Source of the DNA: Salmonella bongori NCTC 12419
Lineage (GTDB): Bacteria; Pseudomonadota; Gammaproteobacteria; Enterobacterales; Enterobacteriaceae
Direction: 5' to 3'
DNA length: 64,000 nucleotides
NCBI RefSeq assembly: GCF_000252995.1
Contig: NC_015761.1
Coordinates: 496,001 to 560,000, forward strand
Shown here: piece after piece, positions 8,885 to 18,374 of the stretch
Layout of the letters: every line of letters begins with the position of its first letter
How positions within the stretch are numbered: the stretch's first letter is position 1
The notes under the pieces: generated by a model
What the model was told of the DNA's origin: nothing
Seen by the model: only the letters and a program-made list of their open reading frames with translations
The model's database searches: none
Position numbers and translations under genes: made by a program

Positions 8885-9677
8885 AACGCATTAATTCCGG
8901 CAAATTTCCTTCTCCATAAACATGGAGAGCGCCAACGGCGACCACATATTGTCCTGGCGGCATAGCACTCAGCCGATCCCGCCAGGCAAGATTACGCTGA
9001 TGCATGAGCACGTCATACAGTGATTGGCTAAATGTTTTGGGTAAGGTGATATCCCCCCTCTGTTGCGGCATTTTCAACCACCAACTCATCATTTGCTGTA
9101 ACAGACGGGCGTTGGTATGCCAGTGTGTCAGCGTATCGTCCAGCAGCGCCAGACCGTTATCCGGTAACTGACACAGCAGCGCAATCTGGCTGGCGGCGCC
9201 TTCCAGTTCAATCACCGGTTTTTGCGCCTGCCTGGCGGCTTGCAATAACTGATAATCAATTCCGTATTCCGGTCGTAAACCTAACTGCTGTGCCTGTGTC
9301 GCCTGTAAAATCATGGCGATTTGCCATAACGGCTGGGTAGAAAACAGCGACAGGGAAATGCCCAGCTCCCCGGCAATTTTTTGCAGATTGCACAACTGCT
9401 CTTCGCTGATACGGTCTTCCAGCGCAGCAAATTTAGGAAGATCGGCAAACGGAGAGTCATGACCGGAGACATCGGCTTCGACAATCAGCGCATCGGCGTG
9501 TTTAAGCTTTTTAAGCAGTCTGGCCGGGAGGGGAGCCATATCGCGCGTGCCCATATGAATACTGCCTACAAGATGAAAATGACGGTTGCCAGGCAAAAAG
9601 ATATCGATGGCGGGCCAGGTATAATGATTGCCACGCAATGCGGCCCATAGTGTTTTTACCCGGTACAACAGATCCAT
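8883..9677 (-). CDS. ybaP: TraB/GumN family protein YbaP
   Basis: 264 residues of the TraB/GumN (GSH-like) family. HFHLVGSIHMGT near residue 33 is the conserved first motif, ALIVEADVSG follows, and YVVAVGALHVYGEGNLPELM at the C-terminus is the second signature. The function in enterobacteria is unclear; a proteolytic or metal-dependent hydrolase role has been proposed for the fold. Its stop overlaps the last bases of chiX on the other strand, so the chiX terminator lies at its 3' end. Confidence 0.88.
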   Translation of the reverse strand: MDLLYRVKTLWAALRGNHYTWPAIDIFLPGNRHFHLVGSIHMGTRDMAPLPARLLKKLKHADALIVEADVSGHDSPFADLPKFAALEDRISEEQLCNLQKIAGELGISLSLFSTQPLWQIAMILQATQAQQLGLRPEYGIDYQLLQAARQAQKPVIELEGAASQIALLCQLPDNGLALLDDTLTHWHTNARLLQQMMSWWLKMPQQRGDITLPKTFSQSLYDVLMHQRNLAWRDRLSAMPPGQYVVAVGALHVYGEGNLPELMR

Positions 9678-9762
9678 ACGACCTCCTTGAGTAGGCGACT
9701 ATGCTAGCGCGTGGCCCAGGAAGATACAATGAATTCGCGGAGGGGAGAAAGGTAGGATCACA

Positions 9763-9828
9763 ACGCGAAAGCGTCTTATCCGGCCTGGAGAATAGCCTAT
9801 TCCTGCCAGACCGGGTAAGTAGACGCTG
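9763..9828. repeat. REP-like element between ybaP and copA
   Basis: GCGAAAGCGTCTTATCCGGCCTGG.. with a degenerate inverted copy CCAGACCGGGTAAGTAGACGCTGG. It is a diverged REP pair just past the copA stop. Confidence 0.6.
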
Positions 9829-9830
9829 GT

Positions 9831-12332
9831 TTATGCTTTCGGTTTAAAGCGCAACAGACGGTTGGCGTTACTGACCACGGTAATGGATGACAGCGCCATC
9901 GCCGCGCCTGCTACAACCGGGTTTAACAGGGTACCGGTAAACGGCCACAGAATACCGGCGGCCACCGGGATACCAATACTGTTGTAAATGAACGCGCCAA
10001 GCAGGTTCTGCTTCATATTGCGCAGTGTCGCGCGCGAAATGGCCAGCGCATCTGCTACGCCCATCAGACTATGGCGCATTAGCGTAATTGCTGCGGTTTC
10101 AATCGCTACATCGCTACCGCCCCCCATAGCAATACCAACGTCTGCCTGTGCCAGAGCGGGCGCATCGTTGATACCGTCACCGACCATTGCCACCTGACGT
10201 CCCTGGCTTTGCAGACGTTTAATCGCATCGGCTTTGCCATCCGGCAGTACGCCTGCAATGACCTCATCAATGCCCGCTTCTTTGGCAATGGCGTTAGCCG
10301 TGGTCGGGTTATCCCCTGTGAGCATCACCAGACGGTATCCGGCACTGTGCAGGCGTTCAAGCGCGGCAATACTATCGCTACGCAACGGATCGCGCACCGC
10401 CAACAAGGCCGCTGCTTTACCGTCAACCGCCAGCAGCACCGGCGTAGCGCCTTGCGATGCCTGTGCGGTAATTTCCGCGGTCATAGCATCTGTGGCGACG
10501 TGCTGTTCATTCAGCAACGCCTGGTTCCCCAGAAGCAGTTGATGACCCTCCGCTTCGCCGCTGACGCCCAGCCCGCGCAGCGTTCTGAAACCGTTCACCT
10601 GCGGCAGTTTATCGTCGCCGGCTTTTTCCAGAATCGCATGTGCCAGTGGGTGGCTGGATCCTTGTTCTAGCGCGGCCGCCAGACGTAATGCCAGGGCTTC
10701 ATCAATGCCATTGAAGGTTTTCACCGCCACCACTTGCGGCTTACCTTCCGTGAGTGTCCCGGTTTTATCAAAGACGATCGTATCCAGCGTACTGGCGCGT
10801 TGCAGGGCGTCTGCATCACGTACCAGCACGCCAAATTCGGCGGCGCGGCCTACACCGGAAATGATCGACATCGGCGTCGCCAGGCCTAATGCGCAAGGGC
10901 AGGCGATAATCAATACAGTTGTGGCAATGACCAGGGTATAAACAATTTGTGGCGCCGGACCGAAGAAATACCAGATGGCGGCACTGAGTAGCGCAATAAC
11001 CACCACCACGGGAACGAATACCGCGGAGATTTTATCGGCCAGTTGTCCAATTTCCGGTTTACTACTTTGCGCCTGGCGCACCATGCGAATAATGCGTGAC
11101 AGCGTGGTATGACTGCCTACCGCACTGGCGCGGAATAATACGCTGCCGTCCTGTACGACAGTACCGGCATGAACGCTGTCGCCTTCGCCTTTTTGCTGCG
11201 GAATAGGTTCGCCGGTCAGCATGGCTTCATCAAGCCACGCTTCGCCCTGGGTAATTTCGCCATCCACCGGCACGCGATCGCCAGTAGTCAGACGTAACAG
11301 CATCCCTGGCTGAACATCTGCCAGCGGGACGCTTTTTTCACCGTCTTCTGTCACGACACGAGCGGTCGGCGGGGTGAGATCGAGTAATTTTTCCAGCGCT
11401 TTTGAAGACCGCTGACGGGCGCGCGCTTCCAGCATGTGTCCGAGGTTAATCAGACCAATAATCATCGCGCTGGCTTCGTAATAGAGATGCCGCGCCTCCA
11501 TGGGGAACCATTGCGGCCATAAGTTGACGCTCATGGAGTAGAGCCAGGCGACCCCTGTGCCGAGCGCCACCAGCGTATCCATCGTCGCCGTGCCGTTCAG
11601 CAGGCTTTTCCATGCGTTACGATAAAAGTGACCGCCCGCAAAGACCATCACGGCAAGCGTTATGATGCCGATAACAAGCCATAAACTGCGGTTGTCGCCC
11701 GTCACCATCATGTTATCGCCGATCATCCCCCAGACCATGACCGGGATACCGACCGCCAGGGCGACGATGGCCTGCCAGCGAAAACGTTTCATGGTGGCGA
11801 TGGCGGTTTCCTGCTGGCGCTCGCGGCGTTTAATGTCATCTTCAATCGCCTCTGCGCCGTAGCCGGCTTTTTCCACCGCCTGCACTAAATCAGCGGCGGA
11901 CGCGCTGCCCATCACCAGCGCAGTGCGTTCCGCCAGGTTTACCCGTGCCTGCGTGACGCCCGGTACGCTTTGCAAAGCATGTTGTACGCGGGTGACGCAA
12001 CTGGCGCAGCTCATGCCGCTTAACAGCAACTGTTGACTTTCTTCATCGGCCGTCGCTACCGGAAGCTCATGGGGAACCGCTGCCAGTGCTTCCGACGGGA
12101 TTGATGACTCCGTCAGCGGTTTAGCCTTTGGGTGGCTTAACGTCGCGCCATACCCGGCTTGTTTGATGGTTTCAATCAACGCGTCCGCACTGGCGGTGCC
12201 GGTGACGTGAGCTTCGGTTACGGTGACGTCCGCCAGTTCAACATCCGGACGTTGTTCAAGACTTTCTTTTACGCGTTTGACGCAATGACCGCAGGACAAA
12301 CCGTCCAGGGTCAGGTCGATAGTTTGAGACAT
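9831..12332 (-). CDS. copA: Cu+-exporting P1B-type ATPase CopA
   Basis: Pumps Cu+ from cytoplasm to periplasm, 833 residues from MSQTIDLTLDG at 12332. A longer frame to 12383 crosses the promoter region and is rejected. Two N-terminal metal-binding domains carry GLSCGHC (about residue 13) and GMSCASC (about 100). Then come eight helices with the CPC metal site in IACPCALGLATP, the TGEP actuator motif, DKTGTLTEG for phosphorylation, and VGDGINDAPAL. It is divergent from its activator gene cueR, with a MerR-type promoter between them. Confidence 0.96.
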   Translation of the reverse strand: MSQTIDLTLDGLSCGHCVKRVKESLEQRPDVELADVTVTEAHVTGTASADALIETIKQAGYGATLSHPKAKPLTESSIPSEALAAVPHELPVATADEESQQLLLSGMSCASCVTRVQHALQSVPGVTQARVNLAERTALVMGSASAADLVQAVEKAGYGAEAIEDDIKRRERQQETAIATMKRFRWQAIVALAVGIPVMVWGMIGDNMMVTGDNRSLWLVIGIITLAVMVFAGGHFYRNAWKSLLNGTATMDTLVALGTGVAWLYSMSVNLWPQWFPMEARHLYYEASAMIIGLINLGHMLEARARQRSSKALEKLLDLTPPTARVVTEDGEKSVPLADVQPGMLLRLTTGDRVPVDGEITQGEAWLDEAMLTGEPIPQQKGEGDSVHAGTVVQDGSVLFRASAVGSHTTLSRIIRMVRQAQSSKPEIGQLADKISAVFVPVVVVIALLSAAIWYFFGPAPQIVYTLVIATTVLIIACPCALGLATPMSIISGVGRAAEFGVLVRDADALQRASTLDTIVFDKTGTLTEGKPQVVAVKTFNGIDEALALRLAAALEQGSSHPLAHAILEKAGDDKLPQVNGFRTLRGLGVSGEAEGHQLLLGNQALLNEQHVATDAMTAEITAQASQGATPVLLAVDGKAAALLAVRDPLRSDSIAALERLHSAGYRLVMLTGDNPTTANAIAKEAGIDEVIAGVLPDGKADAIKRLQSQGRQVAMVGDGINDAPALAQADVGIAMGGGSDVAIETAAITLMRHSLMGVADALAISRATLRNMKQNLLGAFIYNSIGIPVAAGILWPFTGTLLNPVVAGAAMALSSITVVSNANRLLRFKPKA

Positions 12333-12409
12333 AATAAAAACTCCTTTATGATTGGCCATCAATTCATTGACCTTAATAATCATAGTGACTCACTGTGATA
12401 CTGTGATAA

Positions 12410-12440
12410 AGGTTAAACCTTCCAGCAAGGTTAAGGTCAA
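12410..12440 (-). promoter_or_regulatory. copA promoter with CueR operator
   Basis: On the minus strand: -35 TTGACC (12440-12435), a 19-base spacer and TAACCT (12415-12410) as -10. The dyad ACCTTGCTGGAAGGT (12431-12417) sits inside the long spacer. A 19-base spacer with a central dyad is the hallmark of MerR-type activation, here by Cu+-bound CueR. Confidence 0.88.
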
Positions 12441-12449
12441 GGGGGAAAT

Positions 12450-12866
12450 ATGAATATTAGCGATGTGGCGAAAAAAACCGGCCTAACCAGCAAAGCGATC
12501 CGGTTTTATGAAGAGAAAGGGCTGGTGACGCCGCCATTACGTAGCGAGAATGGCTATCGTACTTATACGCAGAAACATCTAAATGAGCTGACGTTACTGC
12601 GACAGGCAAGACAGGTCGGCTTTAATCTGGAAGAGTGTGGCGAACTGGTCAATCTGTTTAACGATCCGCGGCGCCATAGCGCGGAGGTGAAAAAGCGGAC
12701 TCTGGAAAAAGTCGCGGAGATAGAGCGACATATCAGCGAGCTGCAATCAATGCGCGATCAATTGCTGGCGCTGGCTGAGAGTTGCCCCGGCGATGACAGC
12801 GCCGATTGCCCGATTATTGATAATCTTTCCGGCTGCTGCCATCACAAGGTGCAAAAGCCACGTTGA
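12450..12866 (+). CDS. cueR: Cu+-responsive MerR-family activator CueR
   Basis: 138 residues. The N-terminal winged HTH MNISDVAKKTGLTSKAIRFYEEKGLV is followed by the dimerisation helix and the metal loop SCPGDDSADCP, with the two cysteines about 8 apart that bind Cu+/Ag+/Au+. It activates copA (adjacent, divergent) and, in E. coli, cueO. The C-terminal CCHH-rich tail (SGCCHH) is also typical. Its stop directly abuts that of ybbJ. Confidence 0.95.
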   Translation: MNISDVAKKTGLTSKAIRFYEEKGLVTPPLRSENGYRTYTQKHLNELTLLRQARQVGFNLEECGELVNLFNDPRRHSAEVKKRTLEKVAEIERHISELQSMRDQLLALAESCPGDDSADCPIIDNLSGCCHHKVQKPR

Positions 12867-13319
12867 TTAAACGGCGCGGATACGTAGGGTGATGCCTTCC
12901 ACGGCGATCACTTCGACATGCGTTCCTGCTTGCAGATCTTCGTCAGCCCATACCGGCCATGAGCTATCGCCGACGCGCATATGTCCCCGTCCGTTGATTA
13001 ACGGGGCATCAAGCATAAACCGACGACCTATCAATTGTTGTCCACGTTGGTTAAGGCGGTTGTCTGCCGGTTTTTGTTCCCGCACGCGGCGCGCCAGCCA
13101 GCGCCACCAAAGCCAGGCCGCCAGTAACGTTAATGCCGCAAACAGTACGCCCTGCCATTCCCAGCCTAGCGGCACAAGCCAGACCGCCAGGCCAGTAATC
13201 ACTGCCGCCACGCCGCTCCACAGCAAATAGCCGTTACCGCCGAGCATTTCAGCGGCCAACAACAGGCCGCCAAGACTAAGCCAGAATATGTGTGGATGGA
13301 CCAGTATCATCGCTATCAT
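12867..13319 (-). CDS. ybbJ: NfeD-like membrane protein YbbJ
   Basis: 150 residues: two to three N-terminal membrane helices (IFWLSLGGLLLAAEMLGG, LLWSGVAAVITGLAVWLV) and a C-terminal NfeD OB-fold (LIGRRFMLDAPLINGRGHMRVGDSSWPV). NfeD proteins pair with stomatin/prohibitin (SPFH) proteins. Its ATG overlaps the qmcA stop by 4 bases, so the two are co-translated. Confidence 0.9.
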   Translation of the reverse strand: MIAMILVHPHIFWLSLGGLLLAAEMLGGNGYLLWSGVAAVITGLAVWLVPLGWEWQGVLFAALTLLAAWLWWRWLARRVREQKPADNRLNQRGQQLIGRRFMLDAPLINGRGHMRVGDSSWPVWADEDLQAGTHVEVIAVEGITLRIRAV

Positions 13320-14233
13320 GGTTTTTTCCGTTCGCTGGCGCTGTCCTTAACCAGCTCGCTGATCCCGGCGATAGCGCCCATCAGACTGCTGGCATCCAGC
13401 GGCATCATCACCACTTTGCTGTTATTCGCCGAGCCGATTTGCTGTAACGCTTCGGTGTATTTCTGCGCCACAAAGTAGTTTACTGCCTGAATATCCCCGG
13501 CGGCGATGGCTTCCGACACCATCTGCGTGGCGCGTGCTTCCGCTTCGGCGGAACGTTCGCGCGCTTCTGCCTGCAGGAAAGCAGACTGGCGTTCGCCTTC
13601 GGCTTTCAGAATCTGCGACTGTTTTTCCCCTTCGGCTTTCAGAATCTCCGCCTGACGCACCCCTTCGGCTTCAAGGATATAGGCGCGTTTGGTCCGCTCC
13701 GCTTTCATCTGAGCGTTCATTGAGGAGATCAATTCCGCAGGTGGACGGACATCGCGAATCTCAATGCGGGTAACTTTAATCCCCCACGGATTGGTGGCTT
13801 CATCGACAATATGCAGTAGCCGCGTGTTGATGCTGTCGCGCTGGGAGAGCATTTCATCCAGCTCCATCGAGCCGAGCACTGTACGGATATTGGTCATGGT
13901 AAGGTTAATAATCGCCAGTTCCAGATTGCTGACTTCATACGCGGCGCGCGGCGCATCGATAACCTGAATAAAACAGACTGCGTCGATAGTGACGTTGGCG
14001 TTATCTTTTGAGATCACTTCTTGCGATGGAATATCCAGTACCTGTTCCATCATATTAATTTTACGGCCAATTCTGTCCATAAACGGCACCACAAGGCTTA
14101 ACCCCGGCTGTAGGGTTTTGGTGTAACGTCCAAAGCGCTCCACCGTCCACTGGTATCCCTGCGGAACGATTTTGACGCCAGCGCCGACGATCACCAGCGC
14201 GACGAAAATAAGAATAGGGATAAGAATGAGCAT
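13316..14233 (-). CDS. qmcA: SPFH/stomatin-like membrane protein QmcA
   Basis: 305 residues from MLILIPILIFVALVIVG (ATG at 14233); a frame 9 codons longer exists but is not the family start. One N-terminal helix anchors a prohibitin (SPFH) domain (IVPQGYQWTVERFGRYTKTL), followed by a coiled-coil repeat region (AEGEKQSQILKAEGERQSAF). It forms large membrane assemblies with its partner YbbJ and is proposed to work in membrane quality control. Its stop overlaps the downstream ybbJ start. Confidence 0.94.
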   Translation of the reverse strand: MLILIPILIFVALVIVGAGVKIVPQGYQWTVERFGRYTKTLQPGLSLVVPFMDRIGRKINMMEQVLDIPSQEVISKDNANVTIDAVCFIQVIDAPRAAYEVSNLELAIINLTMTNIRTVLGSMELDEMLSQRDSINTRLLHIVDEATNPWGIKVTRIEIRDVRPPAELISSMNAQMKAERTKRAYILEAEGVRQAEILKAEGEKQSQILKAEGERQSAFLQAEARERSAEAEARATQMVSEAIAAGDIQAVNYFVAQKYTEALQQIGSANNSKVVMMPLDASSLMGAIAGISELVKDSASERKKP

Positions 14234-14379
14234 AGCTACACCTCCTGTTGTGTTATCCATAAACCAATTTTGCTGACAAATTAAGCGAATTATACCTGAT
14301 TCCGTAAAGCATGTTCCCCCCTTATTAATTACAGGGATACACTATCGCTATAAAAAGATGAACAACGGATGCGCAATAA

Positions 14380-15057
14380 ATGACAGAACGTAACATGTTG
14401 CTTGAGTTAAAGCAGGTTGGCTATCAGACGCCGACGACAAAAATATTGCATAACATTAGCTTTACGCTGCAATACGGTGAATTTAAGTTAATTACCGGTG
14501 CTTCTGGCTGTGGAAAAAGTACGTTGCTGAAAATGGTGGCCTCGTTAATGAGTCCTGATATCGGCGTGATTCTTTTTGAGGGGCAGGATATTACGACTCT
14601 GAGTCCGGAAGCTTATCGCCAGCAGGTTTCTTATTGCGCTCAGACACCAGCACTATTTGGCGATACGGTTTACGATAATCTGATTTTTCCGTGGCAGATT
14701 CGTCATCAGCGTCCGCAACCGAAAGTATTCGCGGATGATCTGGCGCGTTTTGAACTGCCGGAGGCGATTTTGCAAAAACCCATTGCCGCGCTTTCTGGCG
14801 GCGAAAAGCAGCGTATCGCTTTAATCCGTAACCTACAGTTTTTGCCGAAAATACTGTTACTTGACGAAATAACCAGCGCGCTGGATGAACATAACAAACG
14901 GAATGTGAATGATATTATTCATCATTATGTCCGCGATAAGCAGGTCGCCGTCTTATGGGTAACGCATGACAAAGATGAAATTCAGCACGCGGACAAAGTG
15001 ATAACGCTAAAGCCGTCTGCCGGAACGATGCAGGAGGCATGTTATGAGCGGACATAA
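14380..15057 (+). CDS. fetA: ABC transporter ATPase FetA (YbbL)
   Basis: 225 residues. Walker A GASGCGKST (about residues 45-53), signature LSGGEKQRIAL, Walker B ILLLDEITSALD, and the H-loop WVTHD. With FetB it forms an exporter linked in E. coli to iron homeostasis under oxidative stress. The upstream frame runs 14 bases into fetB, so the pair is translationally coupled. Confidence 0.9.
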   Translation: MTERNMLLELKQVGYQTPTTKILHNISFTLQYGEFKLITGASGCGKSTLLKMVASLMSPDIGVILFEGQDITTLSPEAYRQQVSYCAQTPALFGDTVYDNLIFPWQIRHQRPQPKVFADDLARFELPEAILQKPIAALSGGEKQRIALIRNLQFLPKILLLDEITSALDEHNKRNVNDIIHHYVRDKQVAVLWVTHDKDEIQHADKVITLKPSAGTMQEACYERT

Positions 15058-15823
15058 TATTACCAATACATCGCTGGCATTATCGATGCTGCTGGTAGTT
15101 GTGGCGATGTTAATCAGCCAAAAAGAAAAGCTGGCGTTGGAAAAAGATATTTTGTGGAGCGTATTCCGGGCGGTAATACAGCTTATTATTGTCGGCTATG
15201 TGCTGAAATACATTTTTGGTGTTAACCATGCCGCTCTGACGCTACTGATGGTGCTGTTCATCTGTTTTAACGCCGCATGGAACGCGCAAAAGCGTAGTAA
15301 ATATATCGATAAGGCATTTCTCTCCTCGTTTATTGCCATCACTGTCGGCGCCGGGTTGACACTGACGGTACTGGTACTTACCGGTTCGATTGAGTTTGCG
15401 CCGATGCAGGTTATACCGATTGCCGGTATGGTGGCGGGTAACGCAATGGTGGCGGTAGGGCTGTGCTACAACCAACTGGGGCTGCGTTTTCATAGCGAGC
15501 AGCAGCAAATCCAGGAAAAGTTAAGTTTGGGCGCAACGCCGAAAATGGCCTCCGCCGGGCTTATCCGCGATAGCATCCGCGCATCGCTTATCCCGACGAT
15601 CGACTCGGCAAAGACCGTTGGGCTGGTGAGCCTGCCGGGGATGATGTCCGGGCTGATTTTTGCCGGAATCGATCCGGTAAAAGCGATTAAATATCAAATT
15701 ATGGTGACATTTATGCTGCTTTCGACAGCCAGCCTCTCAACCATCATTGCCTGTTATTTAACCTACCGGAAGTTCTATAATTCGCGTCATCAGCTGGTGG
15801 TGATACCGCTTAAGAAATCGTGA
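15044..15823 (+). CDS. fetB: ABC transporter permease FetB (YbbM)
   Basis: 259 residues, UPF0014/FetB family with about six or seven inner-membrane helices (LALSMLLVVVAMLIS, HAALTLLMVLFICFNAAW, VIPIAGMVAGNAMVAVGL). Family motifs SLGATPKMA and SLPGMMSGLIFAGIDPVKAIKYQ are present. It is coupled to fetA by overlapping frames. A BIME follows and probably ends the transcript. Confidence 0.9.
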   Translation: MSGHNITNTSLALSMLLVVVAMLISQKEKLALEKDILWSVFRAVIQLIIVGYVLKYIFGVNHAALTLLMVLFICFNAAWNAQKRSKYIDKAFLSSFIAITVGAGLTLTVLVLTGSIEFAPMQVIPIAGMVAGNAMVAVGLCYNQLGLRFHSEQQQIQEKLSLGATPKMASAGLIRDSIRASLIPTIDSAKTVGLVSLPGMMSGLIFAGIDPVKAIKYQIMVTFMLLSTASLSTIIACYLTYRKFYNSRHQLVVIPLKKS

Positions 15824-15828
15824 TGCTC

Positions 15829-15908
15829 GCCGGATGACGGCGCAAGCGCTTTATCCGGCCTGGGGACGATGGGGGAGGCCTGATAAGCGCAGCGCCATCA
15901 GGCAAGCA
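15829..15908. repeat. BIME (paired REP units) between fetB and cnoX
   Basis: GCCGGATGACGGCGCAAGCGCTTTATCCGGCCTGG and the opposed AGGCCTGATAAGCGCAGCGCCATCAGGC lie between convergent genes. This is the standard arrangement of a two-unit REP element. Confidence 0.8.
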
Positions 15909-15912
15909 ATGA

Positions 15913-16767
15913 TTAATACAGCAGCGCGTATAGCTGGCGACGGTATTTTGACGCCAGCGCATCGCCGGTGCCGAGTGCGGCCAGAATTTCCTGGAAGGTT
16001 TTGCGCGCCTGTCCCTCGGCGGCGGCAAGATCTTTTCTCAGATGGCTGAACAGCAATTCCAGTGCTTCCTCATTGCGTCCGACCTGATGCAACTGTAACG
16101 CCAACTGCGTGGCCAGGGCCGCATTCTGAGGATTATCCGCCACCTGCTGCTGAAGTTGCTGAATTTCTGGCGTATCCGCCGCCTGTTTAAGCAGATCGAT
16201 CTGTGCGACCAGTCCCTGATAACGGGTATCCTGATCCTGTAGCGGGATAGTTTTTAATACCGCTTCGGCTTCCTCTGAACGGTTCAGAGCAATGTGTGCT
16301 TCTGCCAGTAACAAGCCAATCTCGCTGCTTTGTTGAGAGAGCTGCCAGGCGTCTTTCAGCAGCGGCAACGCATCAACGTAGTTACCTTCCTGCATTAACT
16401 GCATCGCCTGCTGCGCTTTTAGCTCTTCTTCGCGCGGCAGTACTTTATCCAGTAGAGCACGGATAGCTTCTTCCGGCTGCGGCCCCTGGAAGCCGTCGAC
16501 CGGCTGTCCGTTCTGGAACAGATAGACCGTCGGAATAGCGCGAAGGCCAAACTGTGCGGCGATCATCTGTTCGGCGTCGCAGTCCAGCTTTGCCAGAATA
16601 AACTGACCGTTGTACTGGGCGGCCAGCTTTTCCAGAACCGGCGTTAATTGCAGACAGTGCTGGCTGCGTTCAGACCAGAAGTAGAACAGTACCGGTGTAG
16701 TCATAGACTGTTCTAAGGTCTGCTGCAGGTTAGACTCATTAATATTGACAATATTCTGTACGGACAT
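15913..16767 (-). CDS. cnoX: Chaperedoxin CnoX (YbbN)
   Basis: 284 residues from MSVQNIVNINESN (ATG at 16767); the frame extends 9 codons upstream without support. An N-terminal thioredoxin fold carries SQHC in place of the CxxC motif (YFWSERSQHCLQLTP), so it is not a normal disulfide reductase. It is followed by TPR-like helical repeats (AQQAMQLMQEGNYVDALPLL, LALQLHQVGRNEEALELL). In E. coli it is a holdase activated by hypochlorous acid that hands clients to GroEL and DnaK. Confidence 0.93.
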   Translation of the reverse strand: MSVQNIVNINESNLQQTLEQSMTTPVLFYFWSERSQHCLQLTPVLEKLAAQYNGQFILAKLDCDAEQMIAAQFGLRAIPTVYLFQNGQPVDGFQGPQPEEAIRALLDKVLPREEELKAQQAMQLMQEGNYVDALPLLKDAWQLSQQSSEIGLLLAEAHIALNRSEEAEAVLKTIPLQDQDTRYQGLVAQIDLLKQAADTPEIQQLQQQVADNPQNAALATQLALQLHQVGRNEEALELLFSHLRKDLAAAEGQARKTFQEILAALGTGDALASKYRRQLYALLY

Positions 16768-16826
16768 GGCGTCGCTCTCTTTTGTCTGTGTCACGTTTAC
16801 ATGGGGGCGGACGGGCGCGCTTCAAC

Positions 16827-17597
16827 TCAGCTTTGTAAAATTTTATCCAGCATCCGGCCCGGCAATAGGCGTTTCAGCGCCATCACCGCCCAGGTGACCA
16901 GCGTAACGGGGTAGCGTAGTTTTGGCTTATCGCTTGCAAAAGCATGACGCACTTTCGCTACTACCGCGTCAGGATCGCGGGTGAAACGCGCGGCGATGCC
17001 GGGATTTTCTACCGGTTTATCGCGTTGTGTCTGGTTAACGTTATCTGTAAACCGGGTACGAATTGGGCCGGGTTCTATCAGACTCACTTTAATGCCGGTG
17101 TGCCGTAGTTCCATACGCAGCGCGTCAGACCACGCTTCCAGCGCGTATTTGCTGGCGGCGTAAGCGCCGCGCCCTGGGGTGGAAATCAGCCCCATCACTG
17201 ATGAGGTCATCACAATGCGACCTTCGCCATGGGGCAGCATAGCGGGAAGTAAGCGCATGGTAAGCTGATGCGCGCCGAAAAAATTGCTGGAGAACTGTTG
17301 CTCCATTTGTTCGCGGCTGATGGTAGAAAGGGGGCCATAAACGCCGTATCCGGCATTATTAAAGATCCCATACAGACGGTTATCGGTCAGCGCGATCACC
17401 TCATCGGCGGCACGATCCACGCTTTCGGAGGAATCAAGATCGATCAACACGCCGGTAAATCCCATACTGTTCATTCGGGCGACATCATCGGGTTTGCGGC
17501 AGCCCGCCAGGATTTGAAATCCCTGGCGTTTAAGTTCAAGTGCGCTATCCAGACCGATTCCGCTGGAACATCCTGTTATTAAGACCGATTTTTGCAT
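16827..17597 (-). CDS. ybbO: Short-chain dehydrogenase/reductase YbbO
   Basis: 256 residues, the classical SDR layout: TGCSSGIG (8-15) for NADP binding, NNAGYG, catalytic Ser in MTSSVMG, YAASK for Tyr/Lys. E. coli YbbO reduces aldehydes with NADPH. The tail with LKRLLPGRMLDKIL is usual for YbbO. It lies between cnoX and an ERIC element. Confidence 0.9.
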   Translation of the reverse strand: MQKSVLITGCSSGIGLDSALELKRQGFQILAGCRKPDDVARMNSMGFTGVLIDLDSSESVDRAADEVIALTDNRLYGIFNNAGYGVYGPLSTISREQMEQQFSSNFFGAHQLTMRLLPAMLPHGEGRIVMTSSVMGLISTPGRGAYAASKYALEAWSDALRMELRHTGIKVSLIEPGPIRTRFTDNVNQTQRDKPVENPGIAARFTRDPDAVVAKVRHAFASDKPKLRYPVTLVTWAVMALKRLLPGRMLDKILQS

Positions 17598-17645
17598 AAC
17601 TTTACCTGTCAGGATCTCCGTTGATTTAAGAGTCGTGGTTAACTA

Positions 17646-17757
17646 TATCCGTCATACTTTGAGTTGCCTGTGTGTTGGCGGCGTTCGCTCACCCCAGTCA
17701 CAGAGTTAACTATGCTCCTGGGATTCTCTTACTTGCCGCCTTCATGCAACCCGAACT
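17646..17757. repeat. ERIC (IRU) element
   Basis: Contains CGCTCACCCCAGTCAC (17687-17702) and CTATGCTCCTGGGATTC, the two halves of the ERIC core, flanked by GTCATACTTTGAGTTGCC and GCATGAAGGCGGCAAG-type outer arms. About 112 bases in the ybbO-tesA gap, close to the full element size. Confidence 0.88.
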
Positions 17758-17759
17758 AT

Positions 17760-18374
17760 TCAGGAGAGAAAAGGGGTCAACTGCTTCGCCATCCAGTCGG
17801 CAATAAACGGCTGGGCGTCGCGGTTAGGGTGAATACCGTCATCCTGCATCCACTGCGGTTTCAGATATACCTCTTCCATAAAAAACGGCAACAGAGGAAT
17901 ATCGAACTCTTTGGCAAGCTTAGGATAAATCGCACTAAAGGATTCATTATAACGGCGTCCGTAGTTAGCGGGCAGATGAATTTGCATCAGTAATGGTTGG
18001 GCATCGGCGGCTTGCACCGTCTGAATAATTTTACGTAACGTTTGCTCGGTTTGCGCAGGCGCAAAACCCCGTAAGCCATCGTTGCCACCAAGTTCCACCA
18101 GTACCCAGCGCGGCTGATGGTGTTGCAACAGCGCGGGTAAGCGCGCCAGTCCCTGCTGCGAGGTATCGCCGCTGATACTGGCATTTATGACCGGCGTTTT
18201 GTTTTGCCATTTATCATTAAGCAGCGACGGCCACGCCGTGCTGGCTGCCATACGGTAACCAGCGCTAAGGCTATCGCCCAGGATTAATAAGGTGTCCGCG
18301 GCGGCGGCGCGGAAGGTTAACAGGATCATAAACAGGAAGGACAAATGCCAGCGGAAAATAGTGTTGAAGTTCAT
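17760..18374 (-). CDS. tesA: Multifunctional acyl-CoA thioesterase I / protease I / lysophospholipase TesA
   Basis: 204 residues from MNFNTIFRWHLSF (ATG at 18374). A signal peptide ending near FRAAAA directs it to the periplasm. SGNH/GDSL hydrolase blocks: GDSLSAGY (catalytic Ser), the SGDTSQQGL block, GGNDG, and DGIHPN (Asp and His). The start overlaps the divergent ybbA reading frame by about 30 bases, so promoter elements of each gene lie in the other's coding sequence. Confidence 0.93.
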   Translation of the reverse strand: MNFNTIFRWHLSFLFMILLTFRAAAADTLLILGDSLSAGYRMAASTAWPSLLNDKWQNKTPVINASISGDTSQQGLARLPALLQHHQPRWVLVELGGNDGLRGFAPAQTEQTLRKIIQTVQAADAQPLLMQIHLPANYGRRYNESFSAIYPKLAKEFDIPLLPFFMEEVYLKPQWMQDDGIHPNRDAQPFIADWMAKQLTPFLS